Positions 22,403-46,169 of a stretch of 64,000 nt of DNA are shown in pieces. A program made the translations under genes and the position numbers. Position 1 is the first letter of the stretch, and the number at the start of each line of letters is the position of its first letter. Location of the stretch: the NCBI GenBank assembly GCA_019055375.1, contig JAHQIW010006405.1, positions 1 to 64,000 of the forward strand. Direction: 5' to 3'. The notes beneath the pieces were generated by a model. The model was not told the DNA's origin, searched no databases, and saw only the letters and a list, made by a program, of their open reading frames with translations. This DNA is from Parelaphostrongylus tenuis (Eukaryota > Nematoda > Chromadorea > Rhabditida > Metastrongylidae).

Positions 22403-24735
22403 ATGCATGTGGTAATTATTCATCCTGAGATGTGGAATGGGGGTTCAGATCGTTGCACAGTAGCGCTCATACGCCATTTTGTTTCTAAGGGCTATAAGGT
22501 AAATCTTAAAACACCGGACGCGCATTATGCTGTAATTACTTGGAAATGTTTTTTTTTTTGAATTTCAGGTTACATGGCTTACTACTATGATTGATGAGTA
22601 CTGGAGCGATCACAATTTCGACGGCGTCGGTTAGAAGCATTGATTCTCGTCAAAATTCGCCTTACCATAAAATTTGTGAAATTTAGACGTTCGAGAGGTC
22701 GGCCTTAAGCTCCATCCTGGTGACTGGTGGAGTCAAAATGTCGCCCTTGGTTGGTATCTCGTATTGAACAACATCCAACCAGATTTGGTTGTTGTCGATC
22801 ATTCTGCAAGGTACTGGATAGATTTTGAACGGTTTGTTCTCCTCATTTTCTATTTTTTAGTTGTGTTCCATTAATCAAATGGCGCTATCCATGTTGTAAG
22901 GTATTATTCTATTGTCATTTTCCTCAGCAACTCGTCACGCCATCTAGGTTTTTCTTGTATAGGTATGTGAATTGTATATTATATCGAGTTTTTATCTTAC
23001 TCTAGTCTGTTGCTTCAGGTGGTATTCAAGTTTAATCGGTCTCATCGAAGAGCATCTCTTTAAGCAAACCGATGTCATTATGGTAAATAGTCAGTTTACA
23101 GGTAATTTCAAGAAACATAGGTGGATAGGTAGTTTTATTTCTTGGATTTTATGCAAATTTTCCAGCTTCCCAGTTTAGTCGAGTAATGCCACGTATCGAT
23201 AAAAGTAAAATTCGAGTCGTTTACCCCCCGTGTGACGTCGACTCGATTGTCATCTCGGTATGTAATCAGTCTTTCCGTATTGGCTAAGTGATAAATTTCT
23301 AATTTTTTCCCCATAAAGGCAGAGAAACCGATGAGTCGTCGGGATCGGCCACAAAATGACGTCTATGTATTCATGTCGATGAACAGATTCTGGCCTGAGA
23401 AAAGGCTTGACATCATAGTTGAGGCCGCCTGTAAGTGCTATTTATTAAACTCAGTCTGAATGCTTTACGAAAAATGAACACAATCGGTTTGTTTAAGCGT
23501 TACTGAAAAAGCGTGGTTACAAGTTTCTGGTACAACTCGCCGGTTCAGTAATGCCTCATATTCCTGAAAGCCGAATATACTATGAACTACTACAGAAGAT
23601 GACTAGGGTGGGTAGAATCTGAATTATTTCGACGAGATTTACGTTCGAATTTCCTTCTTGCGTTTATAGGATCTCGATGTTTGTGACGTTGTACATTTCA
23701 TTCCGTCGCCATCGGAATGTCAAAAATTTGAGTTATATCGACAGTGCGATTCAGCACTTTACACACCTCCTAACGAGCATTTTGGTATAGTTCCTATAGA
23801 GGTAAAATAGATAATTTTGCAGAGATTTGAGTTTTTTTTCGAAGTTTATTCCTCATGCAGGCATTGGACCAACGTCGGCCGGTAATCGTTTGTGACAGTG
23901 GTGGACCAGCGGAGACGGTAATAGAAGATGTTACCGGCAACAAGGTGGACAACAATGAGTTTGTTCAACCAAAACACTTAAGAAATCTTGTTTGATGTCT
24001 CCAGATAGTCAAGCCGACGGGAGAATTGCTTGCCGAAGCGATGATGCACCATATCAAGAAACAAGATTGGCCGGCGCTCGACTGCGACGAGACCTACAAG
24101 AAACAAGTTAGTTTTTTGAAGAGATAAAACATGGCAGTATGGCTGATAGACAAGATATCCCTTTGAGGGCCACCACTGATAGGCAGTCACAGTGTCGCAG
24201 GCAGGTGGCGTTTGATTATCTATGCATGCATGTCTGGCTGTCTGCCTGCTTTCCGACGAGACGCTACGCCGCCATTACAGTAATTGCGTGATGTATGACG
24301 CCGCGCAGCCTTGTACGAAACTATCCGTATGGTTAGAAAGATACAGAGAATTCATGATTATTTTGAAAGCGATTTACCACGCCCACAATATATTTTTCAT
24401 GTACATGTGTCAGAAAAATAAAGACTTCATTGAAATGACGACCGTCAAGCAAGAAGAATGTTTTACATGAAAATTACAATGAACGCGCTTCTGTTCTGGG
24501 TCGGAAGGATCCATAACATAAGCCCTGTCACTCTACTGACGTGACAAAAAACGGCTACTCATTTTCAATTTATTAAATTCGATAAACTTGTTATTAATCT
24601 AAATCTGTTCAGCGTGCTCGATTCGATCGCGATTTTTCGTTACGAGGTTTCTGTGCGCATATCGACGAAGCCGTCGCGCAACTGTTTCCCGATTTAACAA
24701 CTATAGCATCACGAAATCGACGTGCACTAGCTTAG
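22403..24735 (+). CDS. ALG2: ALG2 alpha-1,3/1,6-mannosyltransferase
   Basis: Complete 13-exon gene, about 397 residues (human ALG2 about 416). Exons: 22403-22498, 22569-22629, 22687-22810, 22861-22900, 22928-22962, 23019-23101, 23166-23257, 23319-23430, 23498-23607, 23670-23801, 23861-23944, 24005-24106, 24613-24735; every phase agrees. It adds the second and third mannoses to dolichol-linked oligosaccharide on the cytosolic ER face (N-glycosylation). It is a GT4/GT-B enzyme: N-terminal HPEMWNGGSDR (family GGAER loop, here with Asp), KLHPGDWW, VDHSA, then SMNRFWPEKRLD opening the second Rossmann half, LAGS, and the EX7E motif EHFGIVPIE before CDSGGPAETV. The ATG directly follows AATCTTCAG, a likely trans-splice acceptor. 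Introns are 27-506 bp. Confidence 0.92.
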
Positions 24736-25867
24736 CTGAGAAATTTGTTGACGACATCCGTATTTATGAATGCGTACGACTCTGCGTCGGTCTCACTTGT
24801 TGATCAGCGTCGTCGCTATCGACGTGGTTTGTCTTCGTCATCATTATGCTCTATGTAAATGTTCTGTTGGAGAAATAATCAGAAGAAGTGATAGACGACT
24901 TTACTCAACGAAATGTCTCCAGAAACACGTATGAGTGGTGCTTGAATGCGTCACTTTTTACCACTTTGCGAATTTGAAACGGGTGAGACTGATACGAAAC
25001 GTATTCTAGCCTTATCTCTTTATAATATCTCACGAAACAGCACGACATATGCATGTTTTTTTTTATCACTGTAGCAAGTACCCGTATATGTGTAACGAGT
25101 TACGATTCAATTGTTGTATTGCATTTTTTGTGTAGTCTTCATTTTTTTTTGCTTTATGTTGTTTTATACATTGTCTTTGTACTGAACTTGTAGTGATGAT
25201 TATGGATGTGCGACCAGTTCTAATTTGTACTTGACTCTCATTTTTAAATTTTTCTCTTGTCCTTTTGTTTTTCTGATTTGTCACACAGTGTTTCTTCAGT
25301 GTTTTCGCAGTGTCATAAGCAACTATTGAGAAGAAACAGAAAGGTGATACTTGACTGTTTAGAAAATAAAAAACAATCTATTTTACATTCACGTGAAGGT
25401 TTTCATCGGATCTTCCAAGGTTGAAATTACGATCTATTCCATTTTCCTCGGTAGACTGGTATAAATGATAGGCGACTTTACTGCTGTTCGAGTACAACCA
25501 TTGAATCTGAGGTTGCACACCATGCATATATATCTGTGCATACCTACATAAATATATGTACATTCATACGTGCGTACATACATACATACATATATACGTA
25601 TGTGCACCATACACGCACACACATATACATACATGCATACATTCATGCACACAAACATCCAGACGATGCATACAAATCCATGCGTATATATATAAGTTTA
25701 ATACATATATACATATGTGCGATCGTACATGCACTACACACGCCATACAGCACATATTCACACAGTTCGTATCACATACACGCAACACAGACACATAATC
25801 ACACAGATACAAATGTATGTATACAACATTACTTCATTGATTATTGCGAAATAACATCAACAGACAG
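24736..25867. other. Convergent intergenic region
   Basis: Lies between the ALG2 stop and the tubulin poly(A) signal, and holds no gene. The distal part (about 25500-25830) is an ATAC/ACAC microsatellite whose ORFs are spurious. Confidence 0.6.
25500..25830. repeat. ATACAT/CACA microsatellite
   Basis: Degenerate ATAC and CA repeats, TG/TA-rich on the other strand. Cys/Tyr/Val-rich ORFs on the minus strand and His/Thr/Ile-rich ORFs on the plus strand come from this repeat. Confidence 0.85.
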
Positions 25868-25870
25868 GAT

Positions 25871-25876
25871 TTTATT
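25871..25876 (-). terminator. Poly(A) signal of beta-tubulin
   Basis: AATAAA on the minus strand, 34 bases after the tubulin stop codon, giving the very short 3' UTR usual in nematodes. Confidence 0.7.
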
Positions 25877-25909
25877 TGTGTTAATGAAATCGATGTCGAG
25901 TTAGATGTC

Positions 25910-38691
<12,782 letters not shown>

Positions 38692-38699
38692 TTTTCTTC

Positions 38700-39994
38700 A
38701 AGAAAAAGATTTCCTATCGCAGACTAAAAATATACTTACTCTGAATAATTCAATAATGAACAACTCGAAAAAATTCCCAAGATGTATGCTATTAGACAAT
38801 GACGTGGAATCGATGTGTAATACGTCTCACGACGTCATGGCAACCTGACGCGCAGTAGAATCTCTGATTTCGAATGATGAGGTGATAATTGCGAGAATTT
38901 CAATCTTATACTAGACCAGGTCAGTCCACATTTATTAGTTGCGATGTCAGTGAAATAAAAAAGTATGGCAAAAAAGCGTTTCCCAGATAATAATAAAGCT
39001 AAATAAAATGTGTGAAAGTTTGCCTATTTTTTCAGTCGAGGAGTTTCAGGGTAACTTAAAATAGGCAAGGTCGATATCCGCGTTAGGTTCTTTATAAGAG
39101 ATTTAAGACTGAAAAAATGACAGTTAGAAAGAGATTCGGAGGAATTATGTCAGCAACGAAAAGCTTGTGATAGATAGCAGAAAAGTCCGTGAAAGAGCAG
39201 TTCAAAAACCATTTCTGTTCGACGAAATAGAGAGAAATATCAGCAGTAGCAAAGATATTTTTTATTGAATGATTGAAGTACAAGTAAAACCACTGAGAAA
39301 ACAAAACCATTTGTTCTTATCTAATCGAATTTCTGCTTACATGCCATTCACAATCACATCCAAAAGGCTTGCAAAAATATTCATAGCACGCTCAACAATA
39401 AATAGTGATGCAACTTTAACGAATCTGCGAAGCATCTTTAATAATCGAGACCAGTTTTCTTCGACATATTCGAGAGGGTTCGTGATCGATGAGCTCCATA
39501 TGATTCAAATGGTTCTATAGTTGTCCTTCACGTCGATAGCTGCAAAGCTGTTTAGCTTTTTCATCGACGTTGTCATAGAGACAAGAAATAACAAAGCTGC
39601 CCGAGAGGGTGCAAGAATGAAAATTATTCGTTTCAAAATGGCCATGTTTTCCCGGAAGCGATACTACGCTCACTGACAATGTATCCGGCACTGGTCCACA
39701 CCACGAAGCACTGGGTCCTCTACATTTAGCACATCGGGTGCCAAAGTCAACGACCTCCTACAAAACTCCTATCACGGCTTGAATAGCAGACAAATAGTTG
39801 AACTAAAAGTTGGTTGATGAAATTTTTTCTGATTAAGACTTCGCCAAAAATGCAGTTTACCATAGAGTTGTTGGCTTGGTCTGCTGCGAACACTTGCTAG
39901 ATGACGAATATTACTAAGCAAAATCAAGAAAATGAAATAGAAGTCAAATTTGTGAAATTTTTTTTGGAAAGTGAAGAAGCACCTACACTCAATA
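38700..39994. other. Upstream flank of beta-tubulin
   Basis: No coding exon, TATA-like box or repeat could be assigned. TTTTTCTTGAAG directly before AAAAATG of tubulin is a possible trans-splice acceptor. Confidence 0.4.
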
Positions 39995-40104
39995 GGCATA
40001 GTGTACAATGACACTGGTCCATCACCTTTCAGTCGATGGATCTCGGCAGGTCATCACCACATACGCTCCCTCCTTGCTGCAATGTAGGGCTTAATGCGGG
40101 GAGG

Positions 40105-40153
40105 GGGTTACTGACGAGGAGGCCGAAACCTCCGAAACACCGGTGTATGGCCC
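40105..40153 (+). ncRNA. Hammerhead ribozyme, family A (intact core)
   Basis: Stem I GGGTTA/TGGCCC (four Watson-Crick and two G-U pairs), core CTGACGA (40111-40117), stem II GGAGG-CCGAAA-CCTCC, GAA, stem III from the palindrome ACACCGGTGT, and A40147 as the cleaved nucleotide (GUA triplet). All invariant core positions are present. Confidence 0.8.
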
Positions 40154-40374
40154 TGGCGTACCAACCTCGTTTAGGCTAAAAACATTCTTTTTTTTTGGAA
40201 TTATTTTGAACGTTTATTACGAGGTCTTAAAAACAGTCGAACATATGGATTTATTTTGGTCTACCAGCCGAAATCCATCGGCTGAAAGTGGTGATGGACC
40301 AGTGTCATTGTACACTATGCCATCACCACATACGCCTCCCTCCTTGCCGCAATGCAGGGCTTAATGTAGGGCGG

Positions 40375-40423
40375 GGGTCACTGACGAGAAGGTCGAAACC
40401 TCCGAAACACCGGTGTATGGCCC
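40375..40423 (+). ncRNA. Hammerhead ribozyme, family A (intact core)
   Basis: Second unit of the tandem dimer. Stem I GGGTCA/TGGCCC, core CTGACGA (40381-40387), stem II GAAGG-TCGAAA-CCTCC with one A-C mismatch, GAA, stem III ACACCGGTGT, cleavage base A40417. Confidence 0.78.
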
Positions 40424-40524
40424 TGGCGTACCAACCTCGTTTAGGCTAAAAACATGCTTTTTCTTGGAATTATCTTGAATGTTTATTACGAGGCTTTAAA
40501 AACAGTCAATTTTATGGAACAGAC

Positions 40525-41915
40525 AAAGAGTTTGCGACTCTAGCACATGAAAATGTGCTGGTTTAGCTAGTTTGTTCTCTGAAGTTCCGAGGTAAGTATA
40601 GCTGTGGTTTCCTCAGGTCGTCACCCACATTGGAGCACACGCCGGTCCTTGTGGATCAGCGGGAGATTACCACCCTGTGATTAGTAGTAACGAAGATGGC
40701 GGTCAGCCCTGGTCCGGTTTACTCTTAGCTGGGCTTTCCGAGTGGAAATGTCGAACTCCTTTGCAACTAAGTGGCCCTGCTAAAATGTTGAAACCCCCCT
40801 TCCCCCTCTATACTATACACCTCTCAAGAACACCTCTCAGCCACGATGGAGCGGTAAATCATTTGGGAGGCTTGTCGTTCATTGCTGTTATTCATTCTCG
40901 GTGGCATCGCGTCGCTCACCAGGGCGCACTCATCCGAGTCGAGCGTCCACAGCAGTTGTTCTAGAGGTGTTGGTCTACGTAGCCGTCGCAATTGATGAAT
41001 GGAGACCTCGCCATCAAACCACTCTCAACAAGCTTTCTCATTGACCTACGATCTTATCACAACGAAAAACTCTTCACAGGTGTCAAATTCAGTGTAAATT
41101 TATAAAACGTATCTGCGCCTTTTCATTGACCCGACTCTCTGCGCTTCACACTTGCCTCATTAGCAATGGTCACTTACCTACGAAATGATTTTGTTCGAAA
41201 GGAGGCTTTGTGGGAACGATCAAGTAAGAAATTGAAAATTTATGTGTAGCGAAAGATACCACTTCAAACGAGAGTGGCAAACTATTGCTCTCGCTTCGTT
41301 GTCAAAGTCTCAAACACTGAGATGGTTATTAGTCCAGTAGATGAAGTGTACTCATTCGAATCACCAAAAAGGAAAAAAAAAGGGGGGGGGTGAACATACA
41401 AGTTCCGGAAATACTCTGACTTTCGATCTCTTCAAAGTTCGCTTTTTAATGTCCAAAACCCTACGAAATAATATTTCTTCTGCCTTAGGAATCAATCGAC
41501 TCAATATTTGAATGGTCCCTATTATGCAGAAATGTGCAGATTTAAGGCCATTTCTATAGAATATCTATATTGCTATCCGCGCAGGATTTCTTCCAGCTTC
41601 TTTCCAAAGTCTTCAAAAACGTGTTGGACCATCCTCAGACCGTCATCACTTGTCTGCTAATGACTATGGTGTTGTTTGAATGGAAGTGATTCTTGGCACT
41701 GATGATTTACTCTTACTTGGCTTCCCAGAGCAATTGTTTAGATGCATTTTTTAGCTTTATAACTAGGGTAAACTTGTAGTCGAAATCTACGGAATTCAGC
41801 GCTAACGATCCACCTAGTACTGTAACCCCAGGACTCCGGAATGAACACTCCCCTATTGACGAAAATAAGTCGAAATTCACGTCGTCACATTACACATTGA
41901 ATTCAATAGTATTAA
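40525..41915. other. No recognisable gene; GC-richer block
   Basis: About 40570-40990 is GC-richer than its surroundings and reads like a fixed repeat (GTCGTCACCCACATTGGAGC, GAGATTACCACCCTGTG), but no second copy is in the window to confirm it. The rest is plain spacer with a short G run near 41380. Confidence 0.35.
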
Positions 41916-42009
41916 ATAAGATCGACTGTTTTGAAACCTCGCAATAAACATTCAAAATAATTCCAAAAAAAGAAAGAATGTCTAAATCCTAAACGAGGTT
42001 GGTGCGCCA

Positions 42010-42058
42010 GGGTCATACACCGGTGTTGCGGAGGTTTCGGCCTCCTCGTCGGTGACCC
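42010..42058 (-). ncRNA. Hammerhead ribozyme, family A (core-mutated)
   Basis: Stems preserved, but the core reads CCGACGA and GAAA has become GCAA; two invariant positions are lost. Confidence 0.6.
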
Positions 42059-42303
42059 TCGCCCCACATTAAGCCCTGCATTGTAGCAAGGAGGGAGGCG
42101 TATCTGGTGATGGCATGGTGTACAATGACACCGGTCCATCACCACTTTTTCAGTCGATCGGTTTTGGCTGTTAGATCGAAATTGATCCATAAGATCGACT
42201 GTTTTAAAACCTCACAATAAACATTCAAAATAAATCCAAAAAAAACCACATTCACCACATACGCCTCTCTCCTTGCTACAATGCAGGGCTTAATGTGGGG
42301 CGG

Positions 42304-42352
42304 GGGTCACTGATGAGGAGGCCGAAACCTCCGAAACACCGTTGTATGACCC
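42304..42352 (+). ncRNA. Hammerhead ribozyme, family A (fully intact)
   Basis: The best copy. Stem I GGGTCA pairs perfectly with TGACCC. Core CTGATGA (42310-42316), stem II GGAGG-CCGAAA-CCTCC perfect, GAA, stem III ACA-CCGT-TGT, cleavage after A42346. Compared with sister copies, stem I carries a G-to-A change that makes a G-U pair into A-U. Confidence 0.85.
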
Positions 42353-42770
42353 TGGCGTACCAACCTCCTTTATGCTTTAGACATTCTTTTTTTTTGAAGT
42401 ATTAAGTAGTACGACAATCAGTGAGAAGAAGTTCTAGTTTCAGATTGTGTAGAGCAACTTTGTCATTGAAGCACGAATGTTATGGGTACTAAAGGGGTTC
42501 ACTCTGTACGTGAGATTTGAAAGGATCTGCGTACTGGTTTTCTAGCATCAACAATTGATTGCTTGATGTACTAGCGTGAATTCTGTCTCCCAAGTTCTAG
42601 GGATCATGCATAATTTTCTGCTAATACTCCTATGCTCTTCAACCATATCTTCTCTTTCTCATGTATGTAAGAAATCCCTTCTTCCACTAAGTGATCATTC
42701 TGCGGTCAGCCATCAAACGAAGTTTTTTCTATTCAGCAAGCAAATTTGCGGTGCTTAGTTTTTAGTTCTG

Positions 42771-43407
42771 ATGTTCCCTCATTTCATACCATCCCCATGG
42801 GCAAAGATACCGATTGAAAAAGGAACACCAGCAAATGCTTTGTCAGAAATGTTACCAATTTTGCGTGTGGTGGTAGGTTGTCGATCACTGGCTATACTCG
42901 CCTTCGGGTGCAGTCATGTAAGAGGTTCTCCTTGAAGCGTTTCTATTCACAAAATCTGTGCAAAAACTAGCACAGATTTACAAACTCGTGTGTAATACGA
43001 CGCTACAATTCATGGCGAAAAAAACGAGGAATCAAACCTTCGAGAGAACATGCACCAAGCCATAGTGGCGGTATCGCAGAGAGTATGCGGTGCACCCACT
43101 ACATGGACGGTGTTCCTCCCAAATTTGTACCACCTTCCCGACATGTGTGCTCGCGGAAGGAAGCAATAGAGCACGAGGCGGACGATGACTCGCAGGGTCC
43201 CCTGGCATCGTTCCTGCATAAGATTCAGTTGGGTAAGACCGATGAAATGTCAAAACTAGCTGTGGAATGGAATCAGAACACCGAATATGTAAGTGCCAGA
43301 CCAGGTCTAGGAATTTCTCGTTAAAAACCTTGACATTATTCAAATATTTGCTCTCGGTATCTTCTTCTGTTTAGCCGCTCCGAGGTGTTATTGATATCAT
43401 TTATTGA
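42771..43407 (+). CDS. Three-exon gene, 150-residue orphan protein
   Basis: Exons 42771-42872 (MFPHFIPSPWAKIPIEKGTP..), 42971-43288 (HRFTNSCVIRRYNSWRKKRG ... WNQNTEY) and 43375-43407 (PLRGVIDIIY, stop) all join in phase 0 with GTAGGT..CTAG and GTAAGT..TTTAG introns of 98 and 86 bp. An acceptor (TTTTTAG) five bases before the ATG fits trans-splicing. The start is short and non-acidic, followed by a basic RRYNSWRKKRG stretch, then a KFVPPSRHVCSR segment and an acidic/amide-rich end. The basic N-terminal region could suit a mitochondrial protein, but that is inference. No family is recognised. Confidence 0.7.
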
Positions 43408-43429
43408 ATATCAGCCAAACATATAACAA

Positions 43430-43970
43430 TACAGTTAATAATGCAGCACGAATATTACAACAGTCGTGGTGGCTAACGTTTCGACAAGGTTTTGCCATCC
43501 TCAGAGCCTGGAAAGGTCAAATTGATTCGCAAATTATTAAATTAAAGGCCTTCATAACCCTAGCAAAAAATGTAAGAGAAAAATTTTGGGGTCGCATAGA
43601 AAAACTTCTTTTCAAAAAAACTCACCGCTTAGATGTTTTAGGTCTTTCAATTAATCATTGAAGATCTGCCACTTGGAGTCTGTGCTAATGTAAGACTTTG
43701 CCTGGCTCAGGTCGGGAACATTAGCCTGAGATATGGTGCTAGGTCACGCGTTTATTACGAGGCATTCTTCTTTGCGATTCATTTTTGGAGCCTTTGCTAT
43801 GTATCCAAAAGGATTCCAAAGTTTTACACGTAGACGTTTTCGATTCCTTTGCAAGGACCGTGAATATTAGCATCAAAAATTTCATCCTGGGATTTATTGC
43901 AAAGTGTTCCAGCCGAATTCTCCGACTAGTGAAAGAGACCCTGTCCATTAAGACGAAAAGATCGTCTTAG
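43430..43970 (-). pseudogene. Penelope-like element, endonuclease half
   Basis: The minus strand reads FTVLAKESKTSTCKTLESFW, then KAPKMNRKEECLVIN, then further left a tail with CTGAGGATGGCAAAACC and GAAACGTTAGCC. Wording matches the PLE fragment at 28795 (TVVTLTQKPKS.. / ..KKCQKDEC..). It directly abuts, in opposite orientation, the N-terminal/RT half at 43985. Confidence 0.6.
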
Positions 43971-43984
43971 CTAGGACAACAATT

Positions 43985-45500
43985 ATTTTCCTCCGTCGCT
44001 GTCTAAAACACCGAATCGTTCCCAACTTCATCAGGCGAAAACGACTTCACGAGCTATGCCGGCGACCAGAAGACGATCAACGAGTATTGAGCATCGAATT
44101 AAGACTCCTACGAGAAGCACTTCGATTCAAACAAGATCTAATGTATTCTCATTTAAAGAAGTGTGAGTCGAAAGAATTTTATTGTGTTCATATTTAGAGG
44201 ATCGCCTTTGGAGGAGAATCAAGGGTGGGTCAATTTTGATTTGCGAATCTATTAGGTCAAATGCTAAAGTAACCTTATGCAGAAAATTTGAAAAACTTTT
44301 AACAATTCGCATAGGCAAACTTCAACAAACACTATAACACCGTTAACGAAAGCCCTAAGAGTCTAACTAACATCAATAATGTGCCGGAAACATCAAGGGT
44401 CACCGTGTTAGGAGGCATGACTCTCCCCGATAATGCGCGCTCGCTCTTAGAAATGGGCCCAAGTTTCTCACCAGCGCAATCCATTTCTAAGGAAACCCTG
44501 TGTAGTATCGCGTGCAATTTGCAAGACCTTCAAGATCGGCTCCGCTATAAAGCTAGACTAGAACCACCCAATAGGCGCGAACAGCAGGAAAATGTAGGGG
44601 CATTGCCAACACCGCCTTTCCTCGAGCGTTCTTTAGACAACAAGGCCCTAATAAAGAAGTGGATAGCAATTCTCGCATATTTTCGGACAAAACTCTTAGA
44701 ATCTTAATCACTATCGCGCAAAAAAGTTTAGCTCCAGCCTAACATCAACGCAGAAAAACGGTGTACGACAGATTCGGGAGCTAATAAAGTCCAAAATCAT
44801 TCGACTATCAGTTAGTGATAAGGGAGGAGAGTTCGTGGTGATTTCCCATAAGTTGGATGTTGAGATAACGAAAAAAACACCTAGAGGACACTACACTCTA
44901 TCGTCCATCATCCAATAAGGAATCTCAAAAGCACTATCGAAAGTTGAATAGTGATCTGGGTAAAAATAGCAAGTTCGGCTGGTTTAAAATCTTCCGTTAT
45001 TTCTCAACTAACCTTAATCCACCATCATGCTCCGTCTTGTACTTACTTATTAAGACTCATAAGTTGAAATGTACTGATGATCTTGAGTCTACTGATCCAC
45101 CAAAATTCAAAGTTAGACCCATAATCAGCTAGCGTAGACGAGCCAACGGATAGAATAACGTGGTTTTTAAACTTAACACTAGTCCAACTACTAAAACACA
45201 TTACCAGTCCATCTTACCAATACCCAAATGTTCTTGGATCGTTTACGTAACGCGTCTCCCAACATCGCGTACGTAATGGAATCGCTCGACGTAACCGCTC
45301 TTTATACAAACGTGTCGAATGAGTCCGCAATGCGAGCCATATGCGAGCTTCTCACGAAGCACGAACGAACTACGAACATGTATGGCTTCTCCATTCGGCA
45401 GGTCATGGCTCTTTTTAAAAGAGTGCCCAAGCTCTATTCGACTTTATCGAGCACCCTTGAAAGTGATTGAATGTCTGACCAAACGAATTCCTTTCATTTG
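43985..45500 (+). pseudogene. Penelope-like element, N-terminal and reverse transcriptase half
   Basis: In order on the plus strand: FLRRCLKHRIVPNFIRRKRL (about 43988), HELCRRPEDDQRVLSIELRL, VTVLGGMTLPDNARSLLEMG (about 44400), FVVISHKLDVEI, LYLLIKTHKLK (the PLE 'YGLPKIHK' position), KFKVRPIIS (45105), FLDRLRNASPN and ESLDVTALYTNVSNES (motif A with its Asp, about 45280). The element stops before the YxDD catalytic motif. Frameshifts and stops show it is dead. Confidence 0.75.
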
Positions 45501-45965
45501 ACCGCCTTTAGCGGTGGTACGATGTTCTAATATACCGGTGAGAAAAGCAGGCAGACAATTACACATGCATAAAAGGACATGAAGTTTTCACCTGCTTGAC
45601 TGCCGCGCAAGCCACGGCGTGACGCCGCTGCCTATTGACGTTGGTCCTCAAAGGGCTAAAAAATGGGTTTTAAAGCACCAACGCAGAAGAATGGGCACTA
45701 TATTGTCCATGCAGTGGCGAATGAGTTGATGCATTACAGCCTGTCGGACTGTTGGCAGAGAGGTCTGCCAAAGAGGAAAGAATGTAATAAGTCTTCCCGG
45801 GTGATTCACAAAATCATCTATTACTCGTCCCGGGTCAGACCCCCAGATGTATAGTTCAGATCACAAAGACGAACAAGACTTACTGTTTGTGTTGAAGCAG
45901 TCGTGATTTGGAAAGACAGGTCACTCAATTCAATTCAAATTATCGCTCCCTAATAGGCTTAGATA
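45500..45965. other. No recognisable feature
   Basis: Spacer between PLE and SINE. Short ORF at 45663 only. Confidence 0.4.
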
Positions 45966-46167
45966 GTTGATTGGATGCATATCTGGCTTTCACAGCGATT
46001 CGCAGTAGCATACTGATGTATCAAATCAGTGCTGCTTATTCTCTTGGACAGGTCTGATACCATTTCACCAGCCTTAGAGGGATTGAAGGCTTCTCTGTGA
46101 GCGCGATCGAACCAGCGACTAATCGATGGTCGCTAATCACCTTTATCCACTGCGCCACGCGCGCTCG
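45966..46167 (-). repeat. SINE family S1 copy
   Basis: Minus-strand S1 lacking its 3' end. tRNA-like head GCGTGGCGCAGTGGATAAAG at the right, box B GTCGCTGGTTCGATCG, then CAGACCTGTCC and AAGCAGCACTGAT body blocks. Confidence 0.7.
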
Positions 46168-46169
46168 TC

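Larger units (their letters stand above)
39995..40520. repeat. Hammerhead repeat family A, tandem dimer
   Basis: A short minus-orientation piece (GTGTACAATGACACTGG) flips at about 40058 into plus-orientation units. Two hammerheads (40105 and 40375) are exactly 270 bp apart, with the intervening unit sequence repeated (AACCTCGTTTAGGCTAAAAA, GGAATTAT.TTGAA.GTTTATTACGAGG). Cleavage at both would release a 270-nt monomer spanning 40148-40417. It lies 1.4 kb upstream of the tubulin start. Confidence 0.8.
41917..42410. repeat. Hammerhead repeat family A, inverted cluster
   Basis: Minus-orientation units (the block AAGATCGACTGTTTT recurs at about 41918 and 42191, roughly 272 bp apart) meet plus-orientation sequence at about 42243. 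It carries one degraded minus-strand and one intact plus-strand hammerhead, with tails outward. Confidence 0.75.

Noticed and set aside
25434..25904. ORFs of 74-122 codons on both strands
   Set aside because: ATAC/CA microsatellite; no coding character.
43010..43343. 103- and 69-codon minus-strand ORFs
   Set aside because: Antisense shadows of the exon 42971-43288, which is supported by splice sites and phase.
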